Source: Nocardioides thalensis (lineage in GTDB: Bacteria > Actinomycetota > Actinomycetes > Propionibacteriales > Nocardioidaceae). From it: a stretch of DNA of 64,000 bases. The notes beneath the pieces are model-generated. The model saw only the letters and a program-made list of their open reading frames with translations. It did no database searches and had not been told where the DNA came from. The stretch's first letter is position 1, and every line of letters begins with the position of its first letter. Made by a program: the position numbers and the translations under genes. The stretch lies in contig NZ_JACCFP010000001.1 in the NCBI RefSeq assembly GCF_013410655.1, positions 4,487,501-4,551,500 on the forward strand, read 5' to 3'. Of the stretch, positions 8,690-17,047 are shown in pieces.

Positions 8690-9343
8690 ATGACCACCCA
8701 GTCCGTGCCCACCATCGGTGCAGACCGTCCCGCCCGCACGGGATCAGCGGCCCTGGTCGCCGCCCTGGGCTTCGTCCTCGCCTACTTCGCGACGGAGGCC
8801 CTGGTCTCCGCCGCCGCGTCCTCGGCGCTCCCGCTGCCGGACTCGTCGTCGGAGTCGGTCCGCAGCTGGTTCGCGGACAACCCGCGCGCCGCCGTACTGA
8901 TGGGCGCGAGCCAGGCCGTCTCGGTCCTGTCCCTCGCGTGGTTCGTCCGCGCCGTCGGAGCCAGGAGTGGCCGCCCGTGGGGCCTGGCCGCGGTCGTCCT
9001 CATGCTGGTGGCGAGCTCCTGCGCGTGGGTCCTCGCCGCGGTTGCGCCGACCGCCTCGCTGGGGGCCGTCGAGCTGCTGCGCGACGCGAACTTCATCGCG
9101 GGCGGCACGGCCCACGTGGTCGCCCTCGGGACGTTCGCGTTCCTGACCTCCCGCGAAGGGGCGTTCGGCCGTCCGGTCCGGGTGCTGTCCGCGGTCGCGC
9201 TGGGCGCATGCGTGCTGTCGCTGTCGTCACTCCTCGTGTTCGAGGGCGCAGCGTTCATCCTGCTGGGCCGTCTGCTCTGCATGGTCTGGGCGATCAGCGC
9301 GGCGGTCAGCCTGATCCGTCGCGGTCGCCGGGCCGAACGGTGA
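8690..9343 (+). CDS. Six-helix membrane protein, function unknown
   Basis: A 217-residue membrane protein starting after AAGGAGCAGCAC. It has about six hydrophobic segments, beginning SAALVAALGFVLAYFATEAL and including VLMGASQAVSVLSLAWFVRA, GLAAVVLMLVASSCAWVLAA and VLSAVALGACVLSLSSLLVF. The loop SSSESVRSWFADNPRAA between helices 1 and 2 is a pattern seen in actinobacterial hypothetical membrane proteins. Its TGA overlaps the GTG of the next membrane gene (GTGA), so the two are translationally coupled and probably act together. Confidence 0.7.
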   Translation: MTTQSVPTIGADRPARTGSAALVAALGFVLAYFATEALVSAAASSALPLPDSSSESVRSWFADNPRAAVLMGASQAVSVLSLAWFVRAVGARSGRPWGLAAVVLMLVASSCAWVLAAVAPTASLGAVELLRDANFIAGGTAHVVALGTFAFLTSREGAFGRPVRVLSAVALGACVLSLSSLLVFEGAAFILLGRLLCMVWAISAAVSLIRRGRRAER

Positions 9344-9888
9344 GTGTCTCCGCCGGGCCGCGAGGGGCTCCGGCGTCCGCCGCTGGGTCCGCCCGCGGGT
9401 GGCAGCTCTCCCGGGGGTGGCGGCGGGCGACGCTCGTCGTGCACATCGCGTCGGCGGGTGCGTGGATCGGTGTCGACGTCATCGTCGCCGTCCTGGTCCT
9501 GACCGGCTGGTTCGCCGACGACGTGAGCGTGCGCAGCCTCGCCTACCGCGCTCTGGCGGAGTTCGTCGTCTGGCCGATGCTGGCGTCCGGGCTGGTGTGC
9601 CTCGTCAGCGGCGTCGTGCTCGGCGTCGGGACCAAGTGGGGCCTGGTCCGGTACTGGTGGGTCGCGGTGAAGCTCGTGCTCAACCTGGCCCTGTGCGCCC
9701 TCATCGTGGTCCTGCTGGAGCCGGGGATGGACGCCGTCGCCTCCTACGGGGAGGAACTGTTGACGGCGTCACCCCCGGCCAGCAGGGTCGAGACCCTGTT
9801 CTTCCCGCCGGCCGTCTCGCTCTCGACGCTCACGCTCGCCACTGCGTTGGCGGTCTACAAGCCCTGGGGACGAGTGCGCAGGCGGTGA
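9340..9888 (+). CDS. Four-helix membrane protein coupled to the previous gene
   Basis: A 182-residue membrane protein whose GTG overlaps the stop of the preceding gene. After a basic tail come LVVHIASAGAWIGVDVIVAV, FVVWPMLASGLVCLVSGVVL, VAVKLVLNLALCALIVVLL and a C-terminal helix VSLSTLTLATALAVY. The His in the first helix (LVVHIASAGAWIG) recalls DUF2269-like and haem-b-type small membrane proteins, but this is only a resemblance. Overlap with the upstream gene suggests a two-protein membrane complex. Confidence 0.68.
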   Translation: MSVSAGPRGAPASAAGSARGWQLSRGWRRATLVVHIASAGAWIGVDVIVAVLVLTGWFADDVSVRSLAYRALAEFVVWPMLASGLVCLVSGVVLGVGTKWGLVRYWWVAVKLVLNLALCALIVVLLEPGMDAVASYGEELLTASPPASRVETLFFPPAVSLSTLTLATALAVYKPWGRVRRR

Positions 9889-9909
9889 TCGGGGTTCCCC
9901 CTCACCCGC

Positions 9910-10527
9910 CTAGGCCGCGGCCGTGGCGCGGCCCAGGACCTCGTCGACGGCCTCGACACGGGGCTCGGTCAGCGTGTCGTGGATCAGGTGCACCTCCACG
10001 TCCGCGATGCCGCAGTACTCCGAGATCCCGACGCGGAGCTGGACGTCGAGGACCCTGTCGAAGTCGTGCGCGGCGAAGTGGTCGGCAGGCCCGCCCGCGA
10101 GTCCGATCCACAGCATCCTCCTGCCCGCGAGGGTGGCCGGCTCGTAGGCGAAGCCGCGGTTCCAGACCCGGTCCACCCAGCCCTTGGCCATCGCGGGCAG
10201 GCCGTACCACCAGACAGGGAACACGACCACGATCAGGTCGGCGGCCGCGACGCGCGCCATGTGTCCCCGGACCTCGGCCGAGTACTCCTTGCCGGCGTCC
10301 GCCCAGTCCGGCTCGTCATCCGGCCGCAGGGCCGGGTCGAAGCCCTCGGCGTACAGGTCGAGCAGGTCCACGGTGTAGCCGGTCGCCGACAGCCGATCCC
10401 GGGCGCGCGCAGCCATGGTCGCCGTCAACGAGTCCGGTCGTGGGTGGACGAGGACGACGAGCGCGTGCCTTGATCGCGGCCCCCGCGCAGGCGCGGCGGC
10501 GCCTCGGGTCGCGAGCGTCTCGCTCAT
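9910..10527 (-). CDS. NAD(P)H:quinone oxidoreductase, flavodoxin fold
   Basis: A 205-residue soluble flavoprotein of the NQO1/MdaB/KefF type that reduces quinones or related electrophiles by two electrons. The N-terminal strand and FMN/FAD loop are VVLVHPRPDSLTATMAARA; the central strand and cofactor loop are LIVVVFPVWWYGLPAMAKGW followed by VDRVWNRGFAYE, the family's most conserved segment. Its ATG overlaps the stop of the upstream old-yellow-enzyme gene as ATGA, so both come from one transcript. Paired with that enzyme and a divergent MarR regulator, it probably serves in detoxification of reactive electrophiles. Confidence 0.88.
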   Translation of the reverse strand: MSETLATRGAAAPARGPRSRHALVVLVHPRPDSLTATMAARARDRLSATGYTVDLLDLYAEGFDPALRPDDEPDWADAGKEYSAEVRGHMARVAAADLIVVVFPVWWYGLPAMAKGWVDRVWNRGFAYEPATLAGRRMLWIGLAGGPADHFAAHDFDRVLDVQLRVGISEYCGIADVEVHLIHDTLTEPRVEAVDEVLGRATAAA

Positions 10528-11609
10528 GCGTGCGCCTGGTCGAGGGTCGGGTAGTCGGTGTAGCCGGAGTCGTCGCCGCCGTAGAACGTCGCGGGGTCCG
10601 GCGTGTTGAACGGACCCCCCGCCCTGATGCGGGCGTCGAGGTCGGGGTTCGCCAGCCACAGCGTGGCCAGGGAGACCGCGTCCGCGAGGCCGTCATCGAG
10701 CGCCGCCGTCGCCGCCTCGGGCGAGGCAGGGAAGGCGTCAGGCGAGGGATGCGGGTTGAGGACCAGCGGGCCGGACCACGCGTCGCGGAGCCCCCGGGTG
10801 AGCTCCCGGTCGCCGGTCTCGACGAGGTGCACGTAGGCCAGGCCGAGGTCGGCCAGCGCTGCGAGCAGTCCTCGGTAGACCGGGACCGGGTCGGCCTCCT
10901 GGATGTTGTTGAAGGGGTTGGCCGGGGACAGGCGGATGCCGGTGCGGTCGGCACCCACGACGTCGGCCACGGCAGTCACGACCTCGACGGCGAACCGGAT
11001 CCGGTTCTCGACGCTGCCGCCGTAGTCGTCGGTGCGCAGGTTCGTGTTGTCGGCGAGGAACTGGTGGACCAGGTAGCCGTTCGCTCCGTGCACCTCGACA
11101 CCGTCGAAGCCGGCGTCGATGGCGTTGCGCGCCGCGGTGGCGAAGTCGGCGATCGTCGCCCGGATGTCGTCGGCCGTCATGGCGCGGGGCACGGGGTGGT
11201 CGAGCATGCCCTCGAGGCTGAACAGCTGCTCGCCGGACGCGACCGCGGACGGCGCCAGCGGGAGCTCGCCGTTCGGGTACAGGCTGGGATGCCCGATCCG
11301 CCCGGTGTGCGTGAGCTGGGCGATGATCCGGCCGTCCGCCTCGTGGACGGCGTCGGTCACCGCTCGCCAGCCCTCGACCTGCTCGTCGGTGTGCAGCCCC
11401 GGCGTGAGGATGTAGCCCTGGCCGAGGGCGTTGGGCTGGATGCTCTCGCTGATGATCAGGCCGGCGCTCGCACGCTGCCGGTAGTACTCCGCGGTCAGCG
11501 CGCCGACCACACCGTCGGCCGAGGCGCGGCTGCGGGTCATCGGGGCCATCACCAGCCGGTGCGGCAGCTGGATCTTCCCGATCGAGAGGGGTTCGAAGAG
11601 ATGCGGCAT
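10524..11609 (-). CDS. Old yellow enzyme / alkene reductase (NemA-like)
   Basis: A 361-residue FMN-dependent ene-reductase with the usual family length. The FMN barrel opens LFEPLSIGKIQLPHRLVMAP-like, and the active-site motif HGANGY supplies H174 and N177 for binding the carbonyl substrate and Y179 as proton donor. The motif DDYGGSVENR is the strongest family signature. Such enzymes reduce activated alkenes, N-ethylmaleimide or nitro compounds with NAD(P)H. The first gene of a two-gene unit with the quinone reductase, it faces a MarR gene across an 83-bp region holding two palindromes. The likely arrangement is derepression by electrophiles. Confidence 0.93.
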   Translation of the reverse strand: MPHLFEPLSIGKIQLPHRLVMAPMTRSRASADGVVGALTAEYYRQRASAGLIISESIQPNALGQGYILTPGLHTDEQVEGWRAVTDAVHEADGRIIAQLTHTGRIGHPSLYPNGELPLAPSAVASGEQLFSLEGMLDHPVPRAMTADDIRATIADFATAARNAIDAGFDGVEVHGANGYLVHQFLADNTNLRTDDYGGSVENRIRFAVEVVTAVADVVGADRTGIRLSPANPFNNIQEADPVPVYRGLLAALADLGLAYVHLVETGDRELTRGLRDAWSGPLVLNPHPSPDAFPASPEAATAALDDGLADAVSLATLWLANPDLDARIRAGGPFNTPDPATFYGGDDSGYTDYPTLDQAHA

Positions 11610-11626
11610 CAGGTTCTCCCTAGGTA

Positions 11627-11676
11627 CTTGAGTGAATCAAGCATTACGGTCGCACAAGGTACTTGAGAGAATCAAG
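11627..11676. promoter_or_regulatory. Two MarR-type operators, CTTGA-N5-TCAAG
   Basis: Two nearly identical 15-bp palindromes, CTTGAGTGAATCAAG at 11627-11641 and CTTGAGAGAATCAAG at 11662-11676, lie 35 bp apart inside TAGGTACTTGA / AAGGTACTTGA contexts. They fill the space between the old-yellow-enzyme start (11609) and the MarR start (11693). Such TTGA-TCAA palindromes are typical of MarR-family operators, so the regulator most likely represses both divergent genes. The binding itself is inference. Confidence 0.75.
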
Positions 11677-11692
11677 TGCTAATCTTCGGGGC

Positions 11693-12130
11693 ATGGCGGT
11701 TCCCTCCGGACCGGTCACGCCGTCGAGCGAGACCGAGCGCGCGATGTTCGACTTCGTCGACGCCTACGACCGCGCCTACGAGGTCGCGGCGGACGAGCAC
11801 GACCTGAGCGTCGCGCAGGCCTGCGTGCTGGGCCGGATCTCCCGTCCCCGCGGGATGCGGGAGCTCGCCGACGAGCTGGGGTGCGACGCGTCCAACGTCA
11901 CCCAGATCGTCAGCCGCCTGGAGACGCGGGGACTCGTCGAGAGGCAGGCGAACCCCGACGACCGCCGGTTCAAGGAGGTGCGCCGTACGGCGGCGGGTGA
12001 CGCGCTCAACGACGACTTCGAGAAGAGCTTCGAGTTCGCGAGGAACGCGTCCTCTCAGCTCAGCGCAAGGGAGCAGGCCGACCTCGCCAAGCTCCTGCGC
12101 AAGGCGCTGGGGCAGCCGGCCCGCCCCTGA
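11693..12130 (+). CDS. MarR-family transcriptional regulator
   Basis: A 145-residue winged-helix regulator. The recognition region is MRELADELGCDASNVTQIVS followed by RLETRGLVERQANPDDRRFK, the wing and DRR motif typical of MarR proteins. ATG 11693 is preferred because an upstream in-frame TTG lies within the operator. It is divergent from the alkene reductase and quinone reductase genes, and two palindromes between them are its likely binding sites. No Cys is near the N-terminus, so the sensing mechanism is not evident. It ends only 4 bp from the convergent acyl-CoA dehydrogenase gene. Confidence 0.9.
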   Translation: MAVPSGPVTPSSETERAMFDFVDAYDRAYEVAADEHDLSVAQACVLGRISRPRGMRELADELGCDASNVTQIVSRLETRGLVERQANPDDRRFKEVRRTAAGDALNDDFEKSFEFARNASSQLSAREQADLAKLLRKALGQPARP

Positions 12131-12134
12131 GCCG

Positions 12135-13769
12135 TCAGCCCGGGAAGCCGGTCTCGGTGCGCTCGAGGATCGGAGCCAGGTCCAGCCCGGCCGGCAGCGT
12201 GCCGAACGCGCCGCCCCAGTCGCGGCCGAGCCGGGAGGCGCAGAACGCGTCGGCCACCGCGGCAGGGGCGTGCCGCAGCAGCTGCGAGCCCTGGAAGACC
12301 AGGGCCATCTGCTCGACGATGCGCCGCGCGCGGAGCTGGATGTCGTCGAAGGAGGTGAACTCCTTGCGCAGCCGGTCGACCGCCTCGTCGTAGCGGGCGT
12401 CGGCGCCGGCGGCGAGGTCGGCCTCGGCTAAGAACGCGTCGAGGGTGTGCGGCTCCTTCGCCATCGCACGCAGCGCGTCGAGCGCGGCGACGTTGCCGGA
12501 GCCCTCCCAGATCGAGAGCAGCGGCATCTCGCGGTAGACGCGGGCGAGGTCGAAGTCCTCGATGTAGCCGTTGCCGCCGAGGCACTCGAGCGCCTCGCCG
12601 ACCGCCATGGGGGCGCGCTTGCAGACGTAGTACTTCGTGACCGCGAGCGCGATCCGCCGCAGCGCGGCCTCGCCCTCGTCGCCACGGATCGCGCGGTCGT
12701 TGGCGCCCGCGAGCCGGAGCATGGCGGTGGTCGCGGCCTCCGACTCGACCTGGAGGTCGGCGAGCACGTTGCGCATCGCGGGCTGGTCGATGAGCAGCTC
12801 GCCGAAAGCCGACCGGTGGCGGGCGTGGTGGGCCGCGCCCGCGAGCGCGATCCGCATGCCCGCCGCCGAGCCGATCACGCAGTCGAGACGGGTCATGTTG
12901 ACCATCTCGACGATGGTGCGCACGCCGCGCCCCTCCTCGCCGACCAGCCAGCCGACCGCGGCGTCGTACTCGATCTCCGACGACGCGTTGGAGCGGTTGC
13001 CGAGCTTGTCCTTGAGCCGCATGAACCGCATCGCGTTGCGCTCGCCGCCGGGCAGCACCCGCGGCACGAGGAAGCAGGTGACGCCGGCGTCGGTCTGCGC
13101 CAGCGTCAGGAACAGGTCGGACATCGGGGCCGAGGTGAACCACTTGTGGCCGCGCAGCACATAGCTGCCGTCGGCCTGCCGGGTCGCCGTCGTCGTGTTG
13201 GCGCGGACGTCGGAGCCGCCCTGCTTCTCGGTCATCGACATGCCGGCGATCAGGCCGCGCTTGGTCTCCGGGTCGCGGAGCCCGAAGTCGTACTCGCGGT
13301 TGGTGAGGAGCGGCTCGAACCGCGCGGCGAGCTCGGGGTTCGCGCGCAGGGCGGGCACCACGGCGTAGGTCATCGAGATCGGGCAGCCGTGGCCGGCGTC
13401 GACCTGCCAGGAGTAGAACTTCGCTGCGCGGGCGACGTGCGCGCCGTCCCGGTCGTCGGCCCACGGAGCGCCGTGGAGGCCGTGGGAGACCGCGGTCTCC
13501 ATGAGCCGGTGGTACGCCGGCACGTACTCGACCTCGTCGACGCGGTTGCCGTAGCGGTCGTGGGTGTGCAGCCGCGGCGGCACCCGCTCGGCGAGGCGGC
13601 CCCACTCCTGCGCCTCCGCGGTGCCGGCCAGCCGGCCGAGCTCGTCGATCTCGGGCAGCGCCCAACCGGCGCCCTCGCGCTCGACCCCCTCCCGCAGCGC
13701 CGGGTCGGCGGCGGCGTTGTGGCCCACCAGCGGCGGGACCTGGTTGAAGACCTCGTGCGTGCTGGACAT
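12135..13769 (-). CDS. AidB-like acyl-CoA dehydrogenase
   Basis: A 544-residue flavoprotein of the AidB branch of acyl-CoA dehydrogenases (E. coli AidB has 541 residues). The start THEVFNQVPPLVGHN and the segment GAGWALPEIDELGRLAGTAE match AidB openings. GLIAGMSMTEKQGGSDVRAN is the conserved flavin-side motif, and ALECLGGNGYIEDFDLARVY with REMPLLSIWEGSGNV is the C-terminal signature. AidB proteins are linked to protection from alkylating agents, whereas many actinobacterial homologues may oxidise acyl-CoA. ATG 13769 has AAGGA nine bases upstream; ATG 13778, overlapping the crotonase stop, would add three residues. It is coupled to the crotonase gene. Confidence 0.9.
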   Translation of the reverse strand: MSSTHEVFNQVPPLVGHNAAADPALREGVEREGAGWALPEIDELGRLAGTAEAQEWGRLAERVPPRLHTHDRYGNRVDEVEYVPAYHRLMETAVSHGLHGAPWADDRDGAHVARAAKFYSWQVDAGHGCPISMTYAVVPALRANPELAARFEPLLTNREYDFGLRDPETKRGLIAGMSMTEKQGGSDVRANTTTATRQADGSYVLRGHKWFTSAPMSDLFLTLAQTDAGVTCFLVPRVLPGGERNAMRFMRLKDKLGNRSNASSEIEYDAAVGWLVGEEGRGVRTIVEMVNMTRLDCVIGSAAGMRIALAGAAHHARHRSAFGELLIDQPAMRNVLADLQVESEAATTAMLRLAGANDRAIRGDEGEAALRRIALAVTKYYVCKRAPMAVGEALECLGGNGYIEDFDLARVYREMPLLSIWEGSGNVAALDALRAMAKEPHTLDAFLAEADLAAGADARYDEAVDRLRKEFTSFDDIQLRARRIVEQMALVFQGSQLLRHAPAAVADAFCASRLGRDWGGAFGTLPAGLDLAPILERTETGFPG

Positions 13770-13774
13770 GTCGC

Positions 13775-14797
13775 TCATTCCTTGTCGCGGTGGGTGACGT
13801 TGCTGGTGGCCGGGCCGCCGTCGTCGTACGGCGATGCGTCGCGCTCGCGCACCGCCTGTCGGAAGCCGGCCTCGGCGGCGCGCTGCTGGAAGGCGTAGCC
13901 CTCGCGGGTGTGCCGGGAGATCCCGTCGAACACCGTGCTGATCATCCGGCTGTTCTCGACGCCTTGGGCGAGCAGCGCGGAGTTGAGGGCGAGCTTGACC
14001 ATGATCAGCTGGTTGAGCGGCATCGCGGCGATCCGCTGCACCAGCGCCTCGGTGCGCTCGGCGAGGTCCTCCGGCTCGGGCGCGTCGATCGCCAGCCCCC
14101 ACTCGACCGCCTCACGACCGGACAGGGTGTCGCCCGTCAACAGCAGTCGCTTGGCCCGCTGGTCGCCCAGGCGGTGCGCCCACAGGCCGGCCGAGGGGAC
14201 GCCCCAGACCCGGGTCGGCGGGTAGCCGATCTTGGCATCGGCGGCGATCACGATCTGGTCGCAGTGCAGGGCGATGTCGGTGCCGCCGGCGACGCAGAAG
14301 CCGTGGATGCTCGCCACGGTGGGCTTGTTCGCGTGCAGCAGGCTCGCGAAGCCGCGGGTGAAGCGGCTCATCATCGCGTAGTCGACCATCGGGTCCCACG
14401 TGCCCGCCGGGTCGTGGTTGTGCATCTGCACGGTCGGGTCGAGCACGGTGCCGGCGGGCGTGGCGTCGCCCGCCAGCTGGCCGTCCATCAGGTGCTCCGC
14501 ACTGGCCGCCAGGTCGTAGCCGCCGCAGAACCCCTTGCCGCGCCCGCTCAGGACGATGACGTGCACCCGGGGGTCGAGGTCCGCCCGCTCGACCGCGTCG
14601 GCGAGCTCGACGGGGGTGTCCGGGGTGATCGAGTTGCCCTGCTCGGGCCGGTCGAAGGTCAGCCGCGCCACCCGGCCGTCGACCTCGTAGGTGAGAGTCC
14701 GGTACGACGCCGGGCCGTCGGCGACCGGCCCGGCATCGCGGTACGGCGAGTCGGGCCCGTCGTGGGCGGAGCGGCGCCAGGGCGCGGCATCGGTCAT
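13775..14797 (-). CDS. Enoyl-CoA hydratase/isomerase family protein (crotonase fold)
   Basis: A 340-residue crotonase-superfamily protein. The fold signatures are VARLTFDRPEQGNSITP, the first oxyanion-hole strand GKGFCGGYDLAA and the second oxyanion loop HGFCVAGGTDIALHCD. Classical enoyl-CoA hydratases carry two catalytic glutamates; here the first position is Asp (GGTDIAL) and the second lies in IGYPPTRVWGVPSAG without Glu, so it may isomerise, hydrolyse or otherwise process a CoA thioester. An insert of about 30 residues (around MDGQLAGDATPAG) makes it longer than the usual 260. First gene of a pair with the AidB-like dehydrogenase, divergent from PaaX. Confidence 0.88.
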   Translation of the reverse strand: MTDAAPWRRSAHDGPDSPYRDAGPVADGPASYRTLTYEVDGRVARLTFDRPEQGNSITPDTPVELADAVERADLDPRVHVIVLSGRGKGFCGGYDLAASAEHLMDGQLAGDATPAGTVLDPTVQMHNHDPAGTWDPMVDYAMMSRFTRGFASLLHANKPTVASIHGFCVAGGTDIALHCDQIVIAADAKIGYPPTRVWGVPSAGLWAHRLGDQRAKRLLLTGDTLSGREAVEWGLAIDAPEPEDLAERTEALVQRIAAMPLNQLIMVKLALNSALLAQGVENSRMISTVFDGISRHTREGYAFQQRAAEAGFRQAVRERDASPYDDGGPATSNVTHRDKE

Positions 14798-14805
14798 GCC
14801 GCGAC

Positions 14806-14824
14806 GTTACAGGTCCGGTCACAG
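14806..14824. promoter_or_regulatory. Direct repeat GTTACAG/GTCACAG between crotonase and paaX-like gene
   Basis: GTTACAG at 14806-14812 and GTCACAG at 14818-14824 repeat with a 12-bp period between the divergent crotonase (start 14797) and PaaX-type regulator (start 14860). Read from the crotonase strand this is CTGTGAC then CTGTAAC, the latter close enough to the ATG to overlap a -10 element. It is a candidate PaaX-type operator, by position only. Confidence 0.35.
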
Positions 14825-14859
14825 TTGTGTCGAGATCCGTAGCGTGGGAGGGTGGCGGC

Positions 14860-15579
14860 GTGCCCGTCGACCTCGCCCCTCTCCCGGCCCGGTCGGTGGT
14901 CCTCAGCCTGCTGCTCGGCGCGCACCCGGCCCGGCTGAGCTCCGCCGACCTGGTCCGCGCCGGCGAGCACTTCGGCATCCCCGCCGCGACCACCCGGGTC
15001 GCGCTCACCCGCGCGGTGGCCTCCGGCGACCTCCGCCGCGAGGACGGCGACTACGTCCTGGGCGAGCGCCTCGCCCGCCGGCAGCGGCGGCAGGACGAGG
15101 CGGTGCTCGATGCCGAGACGACGTGGGACGGCACCTGGGAGATGGCGGTCGTGGTGGTCGCGGGCCGCTCCGGACCGGAGCGCGCCGCGCTGCGCGAGCG
15201 GCTGTCGGCGTACCGCCTCGCCGAGCTGCGCGAGGGGGTCTGGACCCGGCCCGCCAACCTGAGCCGACCGCGGGCCTACGCCGACGACCTCGTGCTCAGC
15301 ACCTTCACGGCCACTCCCGACGAGGACCCGGTCGCGCTGGCCGCGAGCCTGTGGGACCTCGCCGCGTGGGCGCGGGAAGGCCGGGACCTCCTCGCCGCCC
15401 TGGCCACGACCGCCGAGCCCGCGCCCCGGCTCGCGGTGGCCGCACAGGTCGTGCGGCACCTGGCCGCCGACCCCCTGCTGCCGGGCGCGCTGCTCCCGCG
15501 GGGCTGGCCCGCGGCCGAGATGCGCGCGGCCTACGCGGGCTACCAGGCCGAGCTGCGCTCGCTCGCCATCCCCGGCTGA
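14860..15579 (+). CDS. PaaX-family transcriptional regulator
   Basis: A 239-residue regulator. The N-terminal winged helix is SVVLSLLLGAHPARLSSADL with FGIPAATTRVALTRAVASGD, the PaaX pattern in which a -x-R-x-A-L-x-R- helix recognises DNA. The central and C-terminal parts (TWDGTWEMAVVVVAG; LREGVWTRPANL) match PaaX middle and C-terminal domains. GTG 14860 follows GGGAGGG by six bases; GTG 14827 would lie in the promoter. E. coli PaaX represses phenylacetate catabolism and responds to phenylacetyl-CoA. Here the divergent crotonase and acyl-CoA dehydrogenase genes suggest a CoA-ester effector, but phenylacetate genes are absent from the window. Confidence 0.88.
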   Translation: MPVDLAPLPARSVVLSLLLGAHPARLSSADLVRAGEHFGIPAATTRVALTRAVASGDLRREDGDYVLGERLARRQRRQDEAVLDAETTWDGTWEMAVVVVAGRSGPERAALRERLSAYRLAELREGVWTRPANLSRPRAYADDLVLSTFTATPDEDPVALAASLWDLAAWAREGRDLLAALATTAEPAPRLAVAAQVVRHLAADPLLPGALLPRGWPAAEMRAAYAGYQAELRSLAIPG

Positions 15580-15675
15580 GCCACAGTCCCGGCCAGCCGC
15601 CCGCGCTGCCTGCGCTGACGCGGGTTCATCCGCAAGGCGGAAGCGCTGCGCGACGGTCGCGCCTACGGTGGTCCG

Positions 15676-16425
15676 GTGGCCTGGAAAGACATCGCGAAGC
15701 TCGCCTCCAGCTGGGCGGACGCCAAGAAGACCGAGCTGCTGACCGCGGACCGGCGTACCCGTGCGGACGCGAGCGCCCAGGCCGAGGCCGTGGAGGTCCG
15801 CGCCCAGGAGGAGGCGGCGACGTCGTTCCTCGAGGCCGCGCTGCCGCAGCCGTGGGCCGACCGCGTCACCGCCGCGCGGCCCGAGAACGTCGCGGCCCGG
15901 CAGGCCGAGGCCGACCGCCAGGAGGACGTACGGCGCCGCGCCCGGCTGTCCGGGCAGGGGACGGCGGAGGTCACCTTGTCGTTCTCCGGCGGCGAGGTCG
16001 GCAGCGGCTCGGCGGTGCTGCCCTGCACCCGCGAGGAGGCGCACCCGGCTCCCGACCCCGACGCGCTCGACGACGGCCCGCCGCCGCTCTCCTGGCTGCG
16101 CGTGCTCGTCGAGGCGCCCGACCCGGTGCTGGTCGGGGGCGTGCCCGTCGGCTCGCTCGGCGTCGCGGTGCCGGCGTACGCCGGACCCGGCACCTACGAC
16201 CTCGTCGACCTGGCCGAGCGCGGGGAGCGCGGTGAGATCGGCTGGTGGGAGGTCTTCGACATCCACCTCAACCCGACCAACGAGGCCGACGACCGGATCT
16301 GGTACCTCGACGTCTCCGCCGAGGGCGGCGCGATCGTCGACGTCTCCGAGTCGGCGGTGACGTTCGACCTGCCGATGGCGTCGGCGCTGAGCTCGATCCG
16401 GCTGCGGGGCGCGATCACCTGGTGA
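15676..16425 (+). CDS. Hypothetical protein with N-terminal helical segment
   Basis: A 249-residue acidic protein beginning at GTG. Residues 1-90 are Ala/Arg/Glu-rich and probably a long helix or coiled coil (WADAKKTELLTADRRTRADA). The rest is predicted beta-rich (AEVTLSFSGGEVGSGSAVLP; SWLRVLVEAPDPVLVGGVPV), ending in a strand pattern DLPMASALSSIRLRGAITW. No signal peptide or membrane helix is seen, so it is cytosolic. I do not recognise a family. Codon use is like that of its neighbours. Confidence 0.6.
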   Translation: MAWKDIAKLASSWADAKKTELLTADRRTRADASAQAEAVEVRAQEEAATSFLEAALPQPWADRVTAARPENVAARQAEADRQEDVRRRARLSGQGTAEVTLSFSGGEVGSGSAVLPCTREEAHPAPDPDALDDGPPPLSWLRVLVEAPDPVLVGGVPVGSLGVAVPAYAGPGTYDLVDLAERGERGEIGWWEVFDIHLNPTNEADDRIWYLDVSAEGGAIVDVSESAVTFDLPMASALSSIRLRGAITW

Positions 16426-16531
16426 GGACCGGGACGGCAACGGTGTCGTCCGCATGACCTCCGAGGTCATCGCCAGCGCGCACCGCGCGCGGCCATGGTG
16501 GAGCCCACGCCCACCGATGGAGGAGAAGACG

Positions 16532-16930
16532 ATGACCGCCACCCAGCTCGACCACACCGCCACCACCGCCCGCCGCCGCTGGTTCGGCCTCGACGCGCTC
16601 GTGACCGGCGCCAACGGCCTGGCCTACCTGGTGGCCGCCGGACCGCTCACCGACCTGCTCGGCGGGGACGCGACCACGTTCCGCTGGATCGGCGCCTTCC
16701 TCCTCGCCTACGCCGTGGCGGTCGGCGCGTACGCCGCCGCTCCCCGGTCCGCCGCGGTCGGGTGGGTCATCGTCGGCGCCAACGCCGTCTGGGTCGTGGC
16801 CAGCCTCGAGGTCGCCGTGACCGGTGCCCTCGACCTCGACGCGGTCGGCCGCGGCTGGGCCGCCGCCCAGGCCCTCGTGGTCGGCGCGCTGGCCGCGATC
16901 CAGGCGAGCGTGCTGCGGGCCCGGCGCTGA
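16532..16930 (+). CDS. Small four-helix membrane protein, function unknown
   Basis: A 132-residue protein with four hydrophobic stretches (DALVTGANGLAYLVAAGPLT, FRWIGAFLLAYAVAVGAYAA, AAVGWVIVGANAVWVVASLE, AAAQALVVGALAAIQASVLR). ATG 16532 has GGAGGAGAAG upstream and is clearly better than the in-frame ATGs before it. It resembles small actinobacterial integral membrane proteins of unknown function. A lone gene between two other small genes. Confidence 0.72.
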   Translation: MTATQLDHTATTARRRWFGLDALVTGANGLAYLVAAGPLTDLLGGDATTFRWIGAFLLAYAVAVGAYAAAPRSAAVGWVIVGANAVWVVASLEVAVTGALDLDAVGRGWAAAQALVVGALAAIQASVLRARR

Positions 16931-17047
16931 CGCAGGCACACCGACGCCGCGGGAATCGAGATCGGACGGAACCATTTCGCCTCCGCGGGTATCTCACTAG
17001 GTACCAGGGGTCGCGCGAGCGGCCCACCCACCGACCCGGAGGCCGAC

